Under the pieces are notes generated by a model that was given only the letters and a program-made list of their open reading frames with translations, was not told where the DNA came from and searched no databases. A program made the translations under genes and the position numbers. This document shows positions 1 to 11,129 of a stretch of DNA of 64,000 nucleotides, one piece after another (within the stretch, counting starts at the first letter, position 1; each line of letters starts with the position of its first letter). Source of the stretch: Symsagittifera roscoffensis (taxonomy: Eukaryota > Xenacoelomorpha > Acoela > Convolutidae); assembly GCF_963678635.1 (NCBI RefSeq), contig NC_087066.1, positions 26,503,453 to 26,567,452 on the forward strand. Reading direction: 5' to 3'.

Positions 1-236
1 GCGTTAATTAAATGGTTAGTAAGTCTTCAGATCAAAAATGACGTTTAAAAATTTTTCGGTTTCAAAACTATGACATCTCTTTCCATTCGAAAAACATCCC
101 TCCTTTTAACAAGAAGCCTTCCGACCTAAAATACAATAGAAGACAAAAAAAATTTTAAGCTATATGTATTCAAAATTGTCTTCTGTTTTGGAACTCTGAA
201 GAAATATAAACCTCGTCGCAGAATTTGAAGTTTAAA
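1..236. other. No gene seen
   Basis: AT-rich sequence at the window edge. I see no open frame, RNA gene or recognised repeat boundary here. Confidence 0.4.
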
Positions 237-648
237 CAAGAATGTTCGTGTATCAAGGCAAAGCCCTGAATGGTCCGACCGCCCCATAATCCAAATCGAA
301 AAACATTTTGATTAAAAAATATTGAAAAGCTATAAGTTTTGGACAATATAAAAGATCAAGCGTGAAATTTTGAGTCGTACAAAATTAATACAAAATTGAT
401 GCATAAGCAATTCGGATTAAGTTTTCAGCATTATAAATAATAGCTTTAAAACGCCGCTAAATAGTCCTAAGCATGGTCAAAGTAGCCATTTTCAAACTTC
501 TAGAACTGTGCAAAAAATTATCGGAGGTAAAATATCTTTCCATGTTTGATTTCAATAAGTCGATATTTCCAATAGGATAAATTTTTTTGTTGAAAGCTAC
601 TATTTCGGTTGGCGAAATTTGATGGAATAAAAAGCTAACGAAACATAA
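237..648 (-). mobile_element. Helentron-like non-autonomous element, diverged subfamily, truncated
   Basis: It begins with the family's terminal hairpin region (AAGGCAAAGCCCTGAATGG here) and shares its interior with the full-length diverged copy at 51,650-52,128, for example the 'gtcgtacaaaattaatac' stretch and the 'atcggaggtaaaatatcttt' stretch. The other terminus (AGTCGGAACA) is missing and the next family copy abuts it directly. Strand is assigned by taking the hairpin end as the 3' end. Confidence 0.6.
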
Positions 649-1191
649 CAAGACTGCTCGTATCAGGGCGAAGCCCTGAATGTTCCGACTGCCTCTAAGG
701 TTTATGGAGCAGCAGTAATAACATTTAAAAAATTAAATGAAATAAAATAAAACGAAAATTTTTTTTCTAAAATTTGAAATTTTTTTATGAAAATCATCCC
801 CCCACACGCCATATAAAGTACAAAAAGAGAGATTTCGTTCCTTGTAACAAATCAATTATGGCAAATAAGCTTCGTTCAATCAATTTGGAACGATTTATAA
901 GACGGATCAAATCTCCGCTTACTCGTTAATAGCGCGAATTATATCGCGCGTTAATTGTCCCAAATTGGTCAAAATGGCCAAAATGGCAATCTTTAAACCC
1001 TCATAACTTTACGAAAAATGATCACAGGTGAAATATCTTTTCAAATTTAAGCTCAAGACAACAATACCTTTTGAATGATAAAAAAAAGTCCGTCAAAAAT
1101 GGCTAGTTAAAAAGTCGAAATTTGTCTGAAGAAAAAAAAACCCACCCCGAGCACAAATATTCCGTTACTTTCGTACCGAAAGTCGGAACAA
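649..1191 (-). mobile_element. Helentron-like non-autonomous element (HINE), full length
   Basis: This is the reference copy of the family. Read on the + strand it starts CAAGACTGCTCGTAT, then a hairpin (CAGGGC-GAA-GCCCTG), then TGTTCCGACT at 681-690. It ends with a second small hairpin (CTTTCG..CGAAAG) and AGTCGGAACA at 1181-1190, the perfect inverse of 681-690. One inverted repeat is terminal while the other lies inside a terminal hairpin. That asymmetry is described for Helentrons and their non-autonomous derivatives, and differs from ordinary TIR transposons. On that model the element reads on the - strand, with the hairpin at its 3' end. It has no coding capacity. Confidence 0.65.
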
Positions 1192-1498
1192 TTATTCCGT
1201 TTTCTTGGAAACTCGGAAAAAATGAAATAGATTACTTTTATAAAGAACTAAATTTCATACTAAATGTCTCTGATTTTCGCAAATCCAAAATTGACAACTC
1301 TTCGCACATGCTTGGGTATCAAAATTGTTATCTACTCTAGCAAAAAAATGTTAGAAATTATACGTACTTCACAAACAACGCGAATCTCGAAAAACATTCT
1401 TAGCCATGCGCTGCTTTGAACTCCATTGGCATAAGCTTTTTGGCCGTGACGCAAAATCTACAAAACATCGATAGATTCCGCAATTAGAAAAACCAGTG
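1192..1498. other. No gene seen
   Basis: AT-rich spacer between repeat copies. Only short open frames are present, without recognisable domains. Confidence 0.35.
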
Positions 1499-1890
1499 AC
1501 GAACAAGATTGTTCTTATATCAATTCCCAGTTTTTTGCTCCCAGTTGTCCGAAAAATTAAAAATTGAAAGAGAAAATTGAATGTTTTTTTCTTCAATATA
1601 TCCCCCATACGCTAATGTACAGTAAGAAATGATACTTTAGCCTCTGGTATTCTAATGACAATACCAAACGACTTGCTTGAACTAAACTTGAAACGCAATA
1701 ATCCGCAGCTTACGCGTGTTATCAGAAATCAAAATATCGCGCGTTAATTGTTCAGATGGCAACTTTTTCAAAATAATTGAGCTCCGGATAACAATATTTA
1801 TAGGTGGTATAGAAAAAATCCATCAAAAGCCTGAGTTAAACTTTCAAAAGCTGACCGAGTAAAAAACACCACTGAAGCATACAAGGTTGG
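1499..1890 (-). mobile_element. Degenerate Helentron-like copy
   Basis: It keeps interior landmarks of the family: a 'ccccatacgctaatgtac' stretch (1602-1621), 'cgcagcttacgcgtgttat' (near 1705) and 'atcgcgcgttaattgt' (near 1735). Both termini are too eroded to place exactly, so the ends given are approximate. Confidence 0.45.
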
Positions 1891-2084
1891 ATTTTTTGAA
1901 GCTAGGAAATTTAAGACAAATTTAAGCAGGAAAATTTTTGAAATCAGCAACTTTTTGTGAATGTCGTTTTATCGGACAAAACGCGTTTGTTCCGAATTGC
2001 TCAGACTTAGAAAATTATGTCCGCTTTTTGAGTAGGCTTCGTTTGTAATTAGATTTTTCTAAATTAGAAAAACTTTATAAACAT

Positions 2085-2308
2085 AATAAGTCTGCTCGTA
2101 TTTAGGGAGGCAAAACTCTAAATGTTCTAACTGCCCGTTAAAACTGAATGAAAATTTGAGCTCACAATCACAATATTTTTAGATGGTTTTTCAGATAAAG
2201 ATATTTTTCAAATCAAAAACGCTCAGTTAAAAGTCGAAACTTGGCTTGATTGAATAGAAACAAACCTCAAGCATAAAAATGTTGTCCTTTTTTCGAAAGT
2301 CGGAACAA
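2085..2308 (-). mobile_element. Short, internally deleted Helentron-like copy
   Basis: The eroded hairpin end (tctgctcgtatttaggg) lies at 2091 and the opposite end is an intact CGAAAGTCGGAACA finishing at 2307. At 224 bp it is less than half the length of the full copies, so most of the interior is missing. Confidence 0.6.
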
Positions 2309-2577
2309 AAAATCATTTGCAGTGGAGTTATGAAACATGATGGTACGATTACATGCTGAGTTACGTAATCGATTGCGTCGTCGTAATGCAAAATAAAAAG
2401 TTCATTCCATTTTTTGTATAATTGACTCTTTATAAGACATGGCGGCGGATACACGATATAATACTCTCAAAAGCGATAACTTCGAACTATACTTTGTAAC
2501 AAAACAGTGGGAAGACTTTCGGAACTTTTCCATTCCGGCATGTAATTCAAAAGCCATCAATTAACCCCACCTGAATT

Positions 2578-2868
2578 TTACTTGTGGTATCCAGTTTTTA
2601 AACGCCATTTTTTCTGAACTGACTTTCGTGAATCTTCCTCGTTGCAAACTCCAATAATGAGCACCGAGACAATTAACTGCACCCCAAATAAACCATCCGA
2701 GAACAGATTACACAATATCAGGTACTCTGTTGCTGTCTTTTTTGGTTTATTCCGCAACAAGGAAAAAATAAATAAATTTCTGTAAGCAATTTGAATTCCA
2801 AAAAGAATTTGAACAAAAATTACGATCCGGTACATTGCCCAGAAATCGAAATCTTCATATATAGTCAT
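2578..2868 (-). CDS. First coding exon of a putative seven-transmembrane receptor (partial gene)
   Basis: Reading from an ATG at 2868 on the - strand, this open frame encodes about 96 residues. It has a first hydrophobic helix ending in AYRNLFIFSLL, a basic loop (RNKPKK), then a second helix containing LILCNLFSDGLFGVQL. The same layout and the shared LFSDGL-G motif occur in the first exon of the GPCR gene at 41,750, so the two are paralogues. Its role would be ligand sensing at the plasma membrane through G proteins; that follows from family membership only. The exon must end somewhere in 2578-2650, but the donor is not resolved. Later exons (TM3-TM7) would lie at lower coordinates. I find none between 1 and 2577, so they are either outside the window or lost. 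Upstream, the frame stays open to 2961, but the ATG at 2868 aligns with the paralogue's start. Confidence 0.5.
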   Translation of the reverse strand: MTIYEDFDFWAMYRIVIFVQILFGIQIAYRNLFIFSLLRNKPKKTATEYLILCNLFSDGLFGVQLIVSVLIIGVCNEEDSRKSVQKKWRLKTGYHK

Positions 2869-3069
2869 TTGGGACGAAAAAGTAGAGAAAATCAATTTAT
2901 TTATATGAAATTGTCTCAAAAATTTAAATTGATACTCGAGGATGCAATATGAAATTAACACGGAATCAACTCTTAGAAGTATACTTCAACAAATATTTGT
3001 AATGGTTACTCAAATGTTTTGTATCAATATTCAAATATTTCATTATGATTTTTCAGTTACAAAATCAAA

Positions 3070-3606
3070 CAAGACTGCTCGGATCAGGGCGAAGCCCTGA
3101 ATGTTCCGACTGCCTTTTAAGGTTTATAGAGCAGTAATAACTTTAAAAAATTAATTGAAATAAAATAAAATGAATTTTTTTTTTTAATTTGAAATTTTTT
3201 ATGAGAATCATCCCCCGACACGCCATATAAAGTTCAAAAAGATAGATTTCGTTCCTTGAAACAAACCAATTATGGCAAATAAGCTTCTTTCAACCAATTT
3301 GGAACGATTTCTATGACGGATTAAATCTCTGCTAACGCGTTAATAGCTCGAATCATATCGCGCGTTAATTGTCCCAAATTGGTCAAAATGGCCAAAATGG
3401 CAACCTTTAAACCCTCATAACTTTACGAAAAATGATCACACAGGTGAAATATCTTTTCAAATTTAAGCTCAGGACAACAATACCTTTTGAATGATAAAAA
3501 AATTCCGTCAAAATTGGCTAGTTAAAAAGTCGAAATTTGTCTGAAGAAAAAAAAACCCACCCCGAGCACAAATATTCCGTTACTTTCGTATCGAAAGTCG
3601 GAACAA
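3070..3606 (-). mobile_element. Helentron-like non-autonomous element, full length
   Basis: It has the same structure and near-identical sequence to the copy at 649-1191. The hairpin end is CAAGACTGCTCGGATCAGGG and the other end finishes AGTCGGAACAA. It lies 203 bp from the next copy, in the same orientation. Confidence 0.65.
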
Positions 3607-3809
3607 TATGATTACTCAACTTTTTTCATGCTATGCACTTTGTAAAGAACGATTATTTATCTGAAGACTGAAGACACATTTTGAGAAAGATTAAGGAGCT
3701 ACTTTCGTTGGGACATGAAAATACTTTGTGGTACAGTTTACCATGTAACATAGCCGGTTTTGTTGTTTAGCCCTTGCTGAAACTTTAGAAACAAAATGAA
3801 ACAAGAAAA

Positions 3810-4341
3810 CAAGACTGCTTGTATCAGGGCGAAGCCCTGAATAATCCGACTGCCCTTTAAGGTTTATGGAGCAGTAATAACATTAAAAAATTCAATAAAA
3901 TAAAACAAATGAAAATTTTTTTTTCTAAAATTTAAAGTTTTTTATGAAAATCATCCCCCCACACGCCATATTAAGTACAAAAAGATAGTTTTCGCTCCTT
4001 GTAACAAACCAATTATGTCAAATAAGCTTCTTTTAACCAATTTGGAACGATTTCTAAGACGGATTAACTCTCCGCTTACGCGATAATAGCGCGAAATATA
4101 TCGCGCGTTAATTGCCCCAAATTCACCAAAATGGCAATCTTTAAACCCCCGTAACTTTACAAAAAATGATCACAGGTGAAAAATCTTTTCAAATTTGAGC
4201 TCAGGACAGTAATACCTTTTGAATGATATAAAAAAGTTCCGTCAAAAATGGCTAGTTAAAAAGTCGAAATTTGTCTGAAGAAAAAAAAAACCCACCCCGA
4301 GCACAAATATTCCGTTACTTTCGTATCGAAAGTCGGAACAA
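3810..4341 (-). mobile_element. Helentron-like non-autonomous element, full length
   Basis: Full-length family member with the hairpin end at 3810 and AGTCGGAACA at 4331-4340. One inverted-repeat arm is mutated (AATCCGACTG instead of TGTTCCGACTG), which shows it is an older copy. Confidence 0.65.
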
Positions 4342-4915
4342 TAAGATGATGTAATTTTCAAACACGAAACAATGTAGGCTGAGTATACTGTTTTAAATTT
4401 GGTGTGACTCTTTGGTGTGAAAAAACTTTTAATTTAAAGAGATCTCGAAAGGCTCATTTATTGAAAAAAATTGCTATTAAGTAGCGTGCGCAAAACACAG
4501 ATGCGGGGCGAGATTGTTTTGGCGCTATTTCCGGTTGGAACCAGTGCATTTTGGCACAAAGTGTCCCACATCGGAGTTTTATGAGGATAAATTGATTCCA
4601 ATAAAGCCAGCTGAAATAGTTATGACTTACAATTTTAGAATTTGATAATATACACCCTGTATTATGCAATCAGATCTATAGTTCATTGTGATAAAAAAAG
4701 GTATAACATTCATTATAGTTTGATTATAATGGCTTATATTCTCAATAAATTTTTTCTGAAAATCGAATAAAAAACTCACCAATAATCATACGTTGTTATC
4801 AAATTCACCAAGGAAAAATGCAAACTGATACTTCTTATACGTGTTAGACCATTCCAATCAATTTACGACACGGCCACATTTACCCATCCCGCTCCCCACA
4901 ATTAATTTGCCCAGC
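4342..4915. other. No gene seen
   Basis: Low-complexity AT-rich sequence. The only open frames are under 75 codons and show no domain signal. Confidence 0.4.
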
Positions 4916-4948
<33 letters not shown>

Positions 4949-5041
4949 ACATACACACACACACACACATACACACACACACACACCACATACACACACG
5001 CACACACACACACACTCACACACACACACACACACACACAC
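4916..5041. repeat. (CA)n microsatellite
   Basis: About 125 bp of CA dinucleotides with occasional interruptions (TACA, GCAC, CTCA). Open frames read through it on both strands are artefacts of the repeat. Confidence 0.95.
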
Positions 5042-5249
5042 AAAATTGCTATTCTTATTTTTCCAGATATGCCACCTATTTTAGAGTTTCTCCGATTCTT
5101 GATTCAATAATATGTAATATCGATTTTCAAAGACCTTTGTGAGTGCAAGGGTACAGGCAATGAAGTTTTACTAGAGTCATTTATAACCCATGGATCTCCA
5201 GAGAGCGGTTTTATAACCCGTACCTAGTAAATGTTCTAAATTAAAACTG

Positions 5250-5460
5250 AAATAATCTGTTTCATATCTAAATTTCAGATCTGAAATAAGTTGTGAAATA
5301 TTAAAATAACGCTTGGATACTTTAAGAAAGGGTTATTTCAGATCTACTTTCAGATCTGAATTTCTTTTTCGCTTATTTCAGATCTGAACAAACCTATTTC
5401 AGATCTAATTTCAGATCTGAAATTTAGTTTTCCTTGGTTATTTCAGGTCTGAAAAATCAA
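5250..5460. repeat. Cluster of TTTCAGATCTGAAAT palindromes
   Basis: The self-complementary motif TTTCAGATCTGAAA, or half of it, recurs at least seven times in about 200 bp with irregular spacing. Further copies lie near 5825 and 56,465. The function is unknown; it may be a decayed satellite or a fold-back element. Confidence 0.6.
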
Positions 5461-6387
5461 TAATTCTGATACAATTTTTGCTATGTTTGATACTTTTGTA
5501 TTTGATCGCTTCTGCTAGCTACTAGCAGGTACTCAGCAAAAACTCAATTGGGAGACTGCCAAGATATGTTTGTTCAAGCATGAGATAAACATTGGAAACG
5601 AGTAAGTAGCGCATAAAAATCGAAAATTTGCAGATCTTCTTACACTTTTTGAAATTTCTTTAAACACAGTTGAACCCAAAATTTATTTCAAAAAAAACTG
5701 TTTGTGAAATTGTTTTGAAGTTTTTTTACCGCTAGCTAATCTGAACATAATTGTGTATTGCAGAAACGTCAAAAAATTAAAACTCAATTGTTTGCTCGAA
5801 ATGCTTAATTTAACAAAGGGTTTCTCAGATCTAATTTCAGATGTAAAATTTTATTGTATAAGAGATCATGATTATTGTTTTGGGAAATATCACCATTAAG
5901 ATTGATTATAATCCTTTAAACACCTAATTTTGCTAAAAATCAAATCTTGTTGTCAAAAATCAGCATAACAATCCGTCATAAGTGAAAAATTACGCCCGAA
6001 CTTGGATGCGGCAATGTTATCTCAATTAAACTGATGTAATCTTTGCAGAAACAATTTGTCTTCAAAAACTGTGACTTTTTTTCAAAACTGTTTTCCACCC
6101 ATGTAAAAACTTTTCTATATTTAAAAACTTTTGCTATTTTGCCTGCCCATAATAAAGTTCCACTGTTAATAATAGATCATAGTGGGGGAATGGAGTTGGG
6201 GTAAATTACAATCAGAAATTTGGAAGAGGTATATTTGAAAGTAGAGAGAAATGTGGGGATGGGAGCTCAAGCGTCGAGTGGCACTTTAGGAAGGAGACGA
6301 TCTGTGTTAGTCCTGGAAAGCCTATTATACAAAGTTTTTTTTAGGTCGGCGAAATAGAGGTCAACGTTAAAAGACGCTGTTTTGGCC
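5461..6387. other. No gene seen
   Basis: AT-rich sequence with one further TCAGATCTAATTTCAGATG near 5825. No supported coding region. Confidence 0.35.
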
Positions 6388-6597
6388 AAACTTTCTGCGC
6401 TGCAGGCTAATTTTAGATAAAAGTAGGTAAAAAACCGTTTTTGGGCTTTTTTTGGAAAGTTTTTGGAATAAAAATCGCATTTTTTTTGGCGCGCGCTCCT
6501 CCTCAAAAATAGTATATATTGGCGCCAAAGGCGCCTTTAGGAAAACTTTAGGGTCGGCCGGCCAAAAATCGGTTTCTTAAAAAGTACCAAAGTACCA
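6388..6597 (+). mobile_element. hAT-like MITE, internal fragment
   Basis: It contains the family's interior landmarks: 'ctgcgctgcagg', 'ggcgcgcgctcc', the 'ggcgccaaaggcgcc' palindrome and 'ttagggtcggccgg'. Both terminal repeats are absent. Its 3' side abuts a large fold-back repeat. Confidence 0.6.
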
Positions 6598-6599
6598 AA

Positions 6600-7345
6600 A
6601 TTCTTCTTTCAATTCCTTCTACTTACCTCAATTTGATCTTTTATTTAGAGTTTTCTTCTGTTTGTTCTTTTTTTACCAAATTAACAGCCTCAAATTTTAG
6701 AAAAAGAGTTGAATATATATAGGGGCCATGCTTTCTTTTTTATAGACAAACAGTTACTATCAATGAATCAAAAAGACTAGAAAAAATGAAGATTGTTTTT
6801 CGACCGATTGTGTTTATTTTCGCGTCTTACTCTCACCACGGTTCGATTCCTCCGCTTGTTGAAAGTAATGAAATTAGTGAACACTCTTATATAAATCTTT
6901 GTGATTTTTTGTTTTTGTTTCAGGAAAAAGTCCTAAAATGCTCTAATAACTACAGATGTACATTCATAATGCTTATGAATGCACATCTGTGGTTATTAGA
7001 GCTTTTTAGGACCTTTTTCCTGAAAAAAAAATTAATCATTAAAATTTATATAAGAATCTTCACTACGTTCATTACTTTTACCAAGCGAAGGAATCGAACT
7101 GTGGTAAGAATGAATCCAGAATAATAAACGCAATCCGTCGATTAAAAATCTTAATTTGTTCTAGTTTTTTTGACTCATTGATTGTACCTGTTTGTATATT
7201 AAATAAAGCCTTGCCCCAATATATATTAATTTCCTTTTTTAAAAGTTGGGGCTGTTATCTTGGTGAAAATAGAACAAATTGAAGAAAACTCTTTAATGTA
7301 AGAATAAATTGAGGTAAATAGAAGGAATTTAAAGAAGAATTTTTT
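6600..7345. repeat. Large fold-back inverted repeat, about 370-bp arms
   Basis: The sequence folds back on itself around about 6974. The inner arms match closely (CAGGAAAAAGTCCTAAAATG on the left pairs with the region around 7005-7023; 'acagatgtacattcataatg' pairs with 'cttatgaatgcacatctgt'). The pairing continues outwards through 'caccacggttcgattcc' (left, near 6835) with 'ggaatcgaactgtgg' (right, near 7089). It extends to 'ttcaattccttctac' (left, near 6607) with 'gtaaatagaaggaattt' (right, near 7314). There is almost no loop. Mismatches increase away from the centre. Open frames inside it are by-products. It could be a fold-back transposon or a duplicated inverted segment. Confidence 0.75.
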
Positions 7346-8444
7346 TAAATAGAAGAAAATGATTGAATCCAGGTCGATCAGAAGAATAAGACACCCGGAG
7401 AAAGTGTTCGAGTCGCGCAAGTGACGAAAATAGCACTCTCCAAATAAAAACGTGGAAATTACGCAAAAAAAGCAAACATTTTCTAGTTTCGAAAGTGGAA
7501 TTTGATTTTTATATTTCCAGTGGAATAAAAACTTTACCTACTGATCCAGTTTTCTCAAGTTCAGTTAATGTTATCAAAAAAGCGCATATCATAAAAAGTT
7601 CTAGAAATTCAAAAGCTTAAACGCATTTATTTTTTTCGATGAAATTCGAAAATTGATTTTTTTTCAAGTAAACAGTGATATTTTTTGTTTGCTTGCGTTC
7701 ATTACTCTTTTCCAACTGTCAATTGGCGATGTTTCTAATTATTGGGCTCAATTAACACACCCTGGAAAAGGGACCCAATTAAAAATCATTTTCTGCTATT
7801 TCGACCCGAGTTTGCAGGAGTTTTACGCGAGTTTGCGAATTTGTTCATGCATATAATTAGGACGTTTGCATTGTTAGTCAGGCCCAACTTTTTGATGCTA
7901 TCTTGACGTCTGATCCCATTTTTCACCAATATTTTTTGCTTTTCAATATCATTTTATTCAATTTTTTCCTGTGGATAATTCATATAGATGCGACGGTATC
8001 GTCAAACTCACAAATCACCGACATGCCTCGCTCCTTCTCGCATTTTGTATCATATAAATGCTCTTCAAACTGGTACAAACATCTCGGTTTTGGATCTGAA
8101 ATTTCTGGCCAATTATTGGTCAAGCAAAAATGACTCCAAAGTATGGTCCCATTTACCGGATGAATTCTTGGATCAGTTAGATTTTAGATCTGGGAGTAAT
8201 GTGAACGCTTTTTGAGTTGCATCTGTGTTGGCCTCAGTTCTAAATCCGAGCCAGAATCTTTTTGCAATGTTTTCTCGGAAAATGGATTGAGGAGCCACAT
8301 GATCGGCGTGAGTTCTTGGTTCCACCACTCACCCCACTTTGATCCTATAAAAGTTATTGTTCTTCTCTTTTTTTTGCTGAATCTAAAGATTAAAATACAT
8401 TATATGAATTTTGTCAAAGTAGCCGGTAGCTGAACATTCAAAAA
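7346..8444. other. No recognised gene; short open frames only
   Basis: Several overlapping + strand frames of 67-76 codons lie at 7653-8433, but they lack domain similarity and plausible splice structure. I see no transposon termini. I cannot say what this stretch does. Confidence 0.3.
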
Positions 8445-8990
8445 CATTCTTGCGTGGAGTTTAGCACCTTGAAATGTCATACATGTGTCTTCTGGGAACC
8501 AAACAATGGTTGCCTGTCTGTGTGCAAGTGGTAGGATCGCAATATCCTTGGTCAATTTTACAAGGTAAGCCTATTCCTTGATACAGTATAGAATCGTCTT
8601 TTAAATCACACGTTAATTGTACTTTTTCTAACAGTTTTTTCCAATCAAAAAACATTATTTCTTGGTAGCCTTTGTTTTTTCAGCTTTACAATTCAAGGGA
8701 TTATTGATTCCCTTTTGTGGTATCCAATTTTGTCATGTAAACCATAAGTTAAACGTCCGTGTGTACCGTGATACGGGTACTTATCGTCTAACTTAAGATG
8801 ACCTTTGTCTTTCAAGTTCTGCCTGATGCGTTGAGTCTGATAAAACTTGAAATTTTAACAATTTACGATTTGTGCCTGTATTTGTGGTTATTTTTAATCG
8901 TTGTAAATCATTTTTAAAATCTTCAGGGTTAGGATGCAAAAATCTTTCTTTATTACTTTAGTAAAAGGATTCGTGATCAAAAAAGCCTCC
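8445..8990 (-). pseudogene. Orphan, diverged fragment of an env-like glycoprotein gene
   Basis: Read on the - strand, this matches the env gene at 60,436-63,054 over env residues of roughly 110-285, in the same order. From the N-terminal side it shows the leucine-rich LNPxD-like stretch (near 8930), the DKYPYxG-xHGRL region (near 8760), the MFFDWKK start (8655) and the GYCDPTTCTQ cysteine motif (near 8535). Frameshifts break it into pieces; the longest open piece is 8461-8655. No gag, pol or LTR sequence flanks it. It is clearly more diverged from the two env copies in the giant elements than they are from each other. It is therefore a remnant of a related older element or a separately captured copy. 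It encodes no complete product. Confidence 0.75.
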
Positions 8991-9054
8991 AAATTATGCG
9001 CATTTAGAACATTCTTAAGAAAAGAGCCCCCCCCCTCACAAAACAGTCTATAAT

Positions 9055-9096
9055 GGAAGTTTTAACAAGGTTAAAACAGTCCTTGTTAAAACTTCC
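9055..9096. repeat. Perfect 16-bp stem-loop
   Basis: GGAAGTTTTAACAAGG at 9055-9070 is exactly complementary to 9081-9096, with a 10-bp loop. There is no U-tract or adjacent gene to suggest a function. Confidence 0.7.
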
Positions 9097-9236
9097 CCCA
9101 ATTTACCCAATTTAAAGAAAACCCAAAGTTTTTTGAACTCTAATCAGTTTGATCAAATTGATCTATCAATTATTCGAGAAAGAAACAAGACTGCTTAAAT
9201 TGATCAAATTAATCTATCAATTCACCGAAAAAGAAA

Positions 9237-9400
9237 CAAGACTGTATATCAGGGCAAACTCTAAATGTTATGACTGCCACATAACTGGTCTTGAATATAT
9301 TTCTTGACATTTTGTTGATAAACAAAAAGTTTTGTACCGCCAGTATGAAAAACAAGTGCTAAAATTTGATTAGAATCAATTTGAGCAATTATGGTTGGCC
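9237..9400 (-). mobile_element. Truncated Helentron-like copy
   Basis: It has the hairpin end ('caagactgtatatcagggca') and the following 'ctggtcttgaatat' segment, which matches the copy around 13,690. A duplicate of 'caagactgct' lies 55 bp upstream at 9185. The distal end is not recognisable. Confidence 0.5.
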
Positions 9401-10068
9401 TCATGATGGAGAGAGACTGGATGTTGAAAATTAAATAAATTTTTTTTTCAACCAATCAGGATGAACTTTTATTAATCTCAAAGAATGAGTAAAAAAACTC
9501 CAATGAATCGAATAAAAACGGACCGTTGACGTTGAAATTGTCCGATTAAAAAGAAGCAGATGCATGGAGTTTCAAATATTGCGAAATCGAAATCTAGTTT
9601 TGAAAAAAGCTAAAACCGAATTTCAGTTATAGAAAAAAATTTATTGTATTTCTGCACGAATTGGACAGCATAACTTTGCAGTGTTGTTGTAATATGTTAA
9701 AAATGACTTGGGTTTGGCGCACAAGTCATTGGCTAAAAGAAGCGTCTAACAAAATGTCTTGTGAAAAGTTTTCCATCATTCGGTCCCTACATCATGAAAA
9801 TAACCCCCACCTTAATTCAATTTGGAACAAGTATAAGTGCAAATAGTTTAGCTGGCGCATTCGCGCATTGAAAGTATCGCACATTGATAGCATCAAATTA
9901 ATTCGCGCATTGAAAGTTTCAAATTATTATTCGAGAAGCAATGCAATCAGCATTTTAGACTAGTGCAAGTATACTCGATTGGCAATACAAAGATTTTCAG
10001 ATCGATACCCATACGAAAAACTGGTCTAATTTAAACCCCCAGGTTTATACATTCTTCACTTTCTTCGA
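9401..10068. other. No gene seen
   Basis: AT-rich sequence with a repeated 'gcgcattgaaagt' phrase at about 9860-9920. There is no convincing coding frame. Confidence 0.35.
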
Positions 10069-10330
10069 AAGAATTGATTAGTTAAGCATATACGAATTTG
10101 GAACCGTGTTACGAACCTCCCCCTCCCCTTTTGGCGGGAAATTGTTAACAAGATCCGGTTTTCTCAATTATTTACAGTTTCTACCAGGATTGTATATGCT
10201 TAACTCAAATCCTGGTAGAAACTGTAAATAATTGAGAAAACACGATCTTGTTAACAATTTCCCGCCAAAAGGGGAGGGGGAGGTTCGTAACACGGTTCCA
10301 AATTTGTATATGCTTAACTAATCAATTCTC
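10069..10330. repeat. Near-perfect 260-bp palindrome
   Basis: The left arm runs from AGAATTGATTAGTTAAGCAT (10,069) to the centre near 10,198. The right arm is its near-exact complement, ending ATGCTTAACTAATCAATTCT. About 120 bp pair on each side, with only a few mismatches and a short loop around 'ggattgtatatgctta'. An open frame crossing the right arm is an artefact. Such near identity means the inverted duplication is recent or under conversion. Confidence 0.85.
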
Positions 10331-11027
10331 TCTTTATAGGGGGAGCCCCTGCCCCTTCTCTCTTCTCCTAATTTTGCTACGTTATTTACCCTCTTCCAAA
10401 CTTAATTCCCAAAGAGCATTTTTTAAATTTGAAACAAAGTAAAAGTCGAGTAGCCGGCCGTTCGATCAAAATTTATTCACAACAGTTTTTAAAATTTTTG
10501 TGCATTAATTTCACGTCATAAAGAGAGATTTGCGATAAGCAGTTTAAGAGATTTACATACATTTTGAAACATTCTTGCAAGATTTGCGATTTAACCATAT
10601 TTGAACGACCTGAATAATTTTCTGAGAAAACCGAGGAATCCAGGAAAACAGGTCAAGCTTTCGAAAAAAAAAGTTTAGCCAAATTATATCATTTCTGAAT
10701 TTCAAGGTAGATTCATTACCTTAATGAAAATTCAATTAATTTAGTTTGACCAAATTGACATAAACAAGAACCAAAGCCGAAACAAATAAGGATTACCGTT
10801 TGTTGTGCAAATAGCACAGAACGTTCCGACCACAATCTCAGACTTTTTTCAAGCTAGCATTTTTCTTTTGCGTCGTTGATGATAGATTTGTAAAAACGGG
10901 AAAAAAAGGTAAGAATTTTAGTGAGCTAGAACCGCAGTCGGACTCTGAGCTGTCTGGACCACCCTGTTATTTAGCATTTGGTACTTCGCATTTTGGCGTC
11001 AACAATGACAAGGCATTTGGCTACATT
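10331..11027. other. No gene seen
   Basis: AT-rich sequence with no domain-bearing open frame and no recognised repeat ends. Confidence 0.35.
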
Positions 11028-11125
11028 CTCTCTTGCTCTCATGCACCGCTGTCTCTCTTGCTATCATGCACCACTAACCCTCATGCTACCATGCACCACC
11101 AATTCTCTTGCTATCATGCACAGTC
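11028..11125. repeat. Short tandem array, unit about 26-30 bp
   Basis: Four imperfect units of the type TCTCTTGCTATCATGCACCA follow one another. This is a local minisatellite. Confidence 0.7.
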
Positions 11126-11129
11126 GAAG

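Noticed and set aside
4841-5110. Open frames rich in Thr-His or Val-Cys on both strands
   Set aside because: They are readings of the CA microsatellite.
6786-7124. 112-codon frame
   Set aside because: It lies wholly within the fold-back repeat and crosses its centre.
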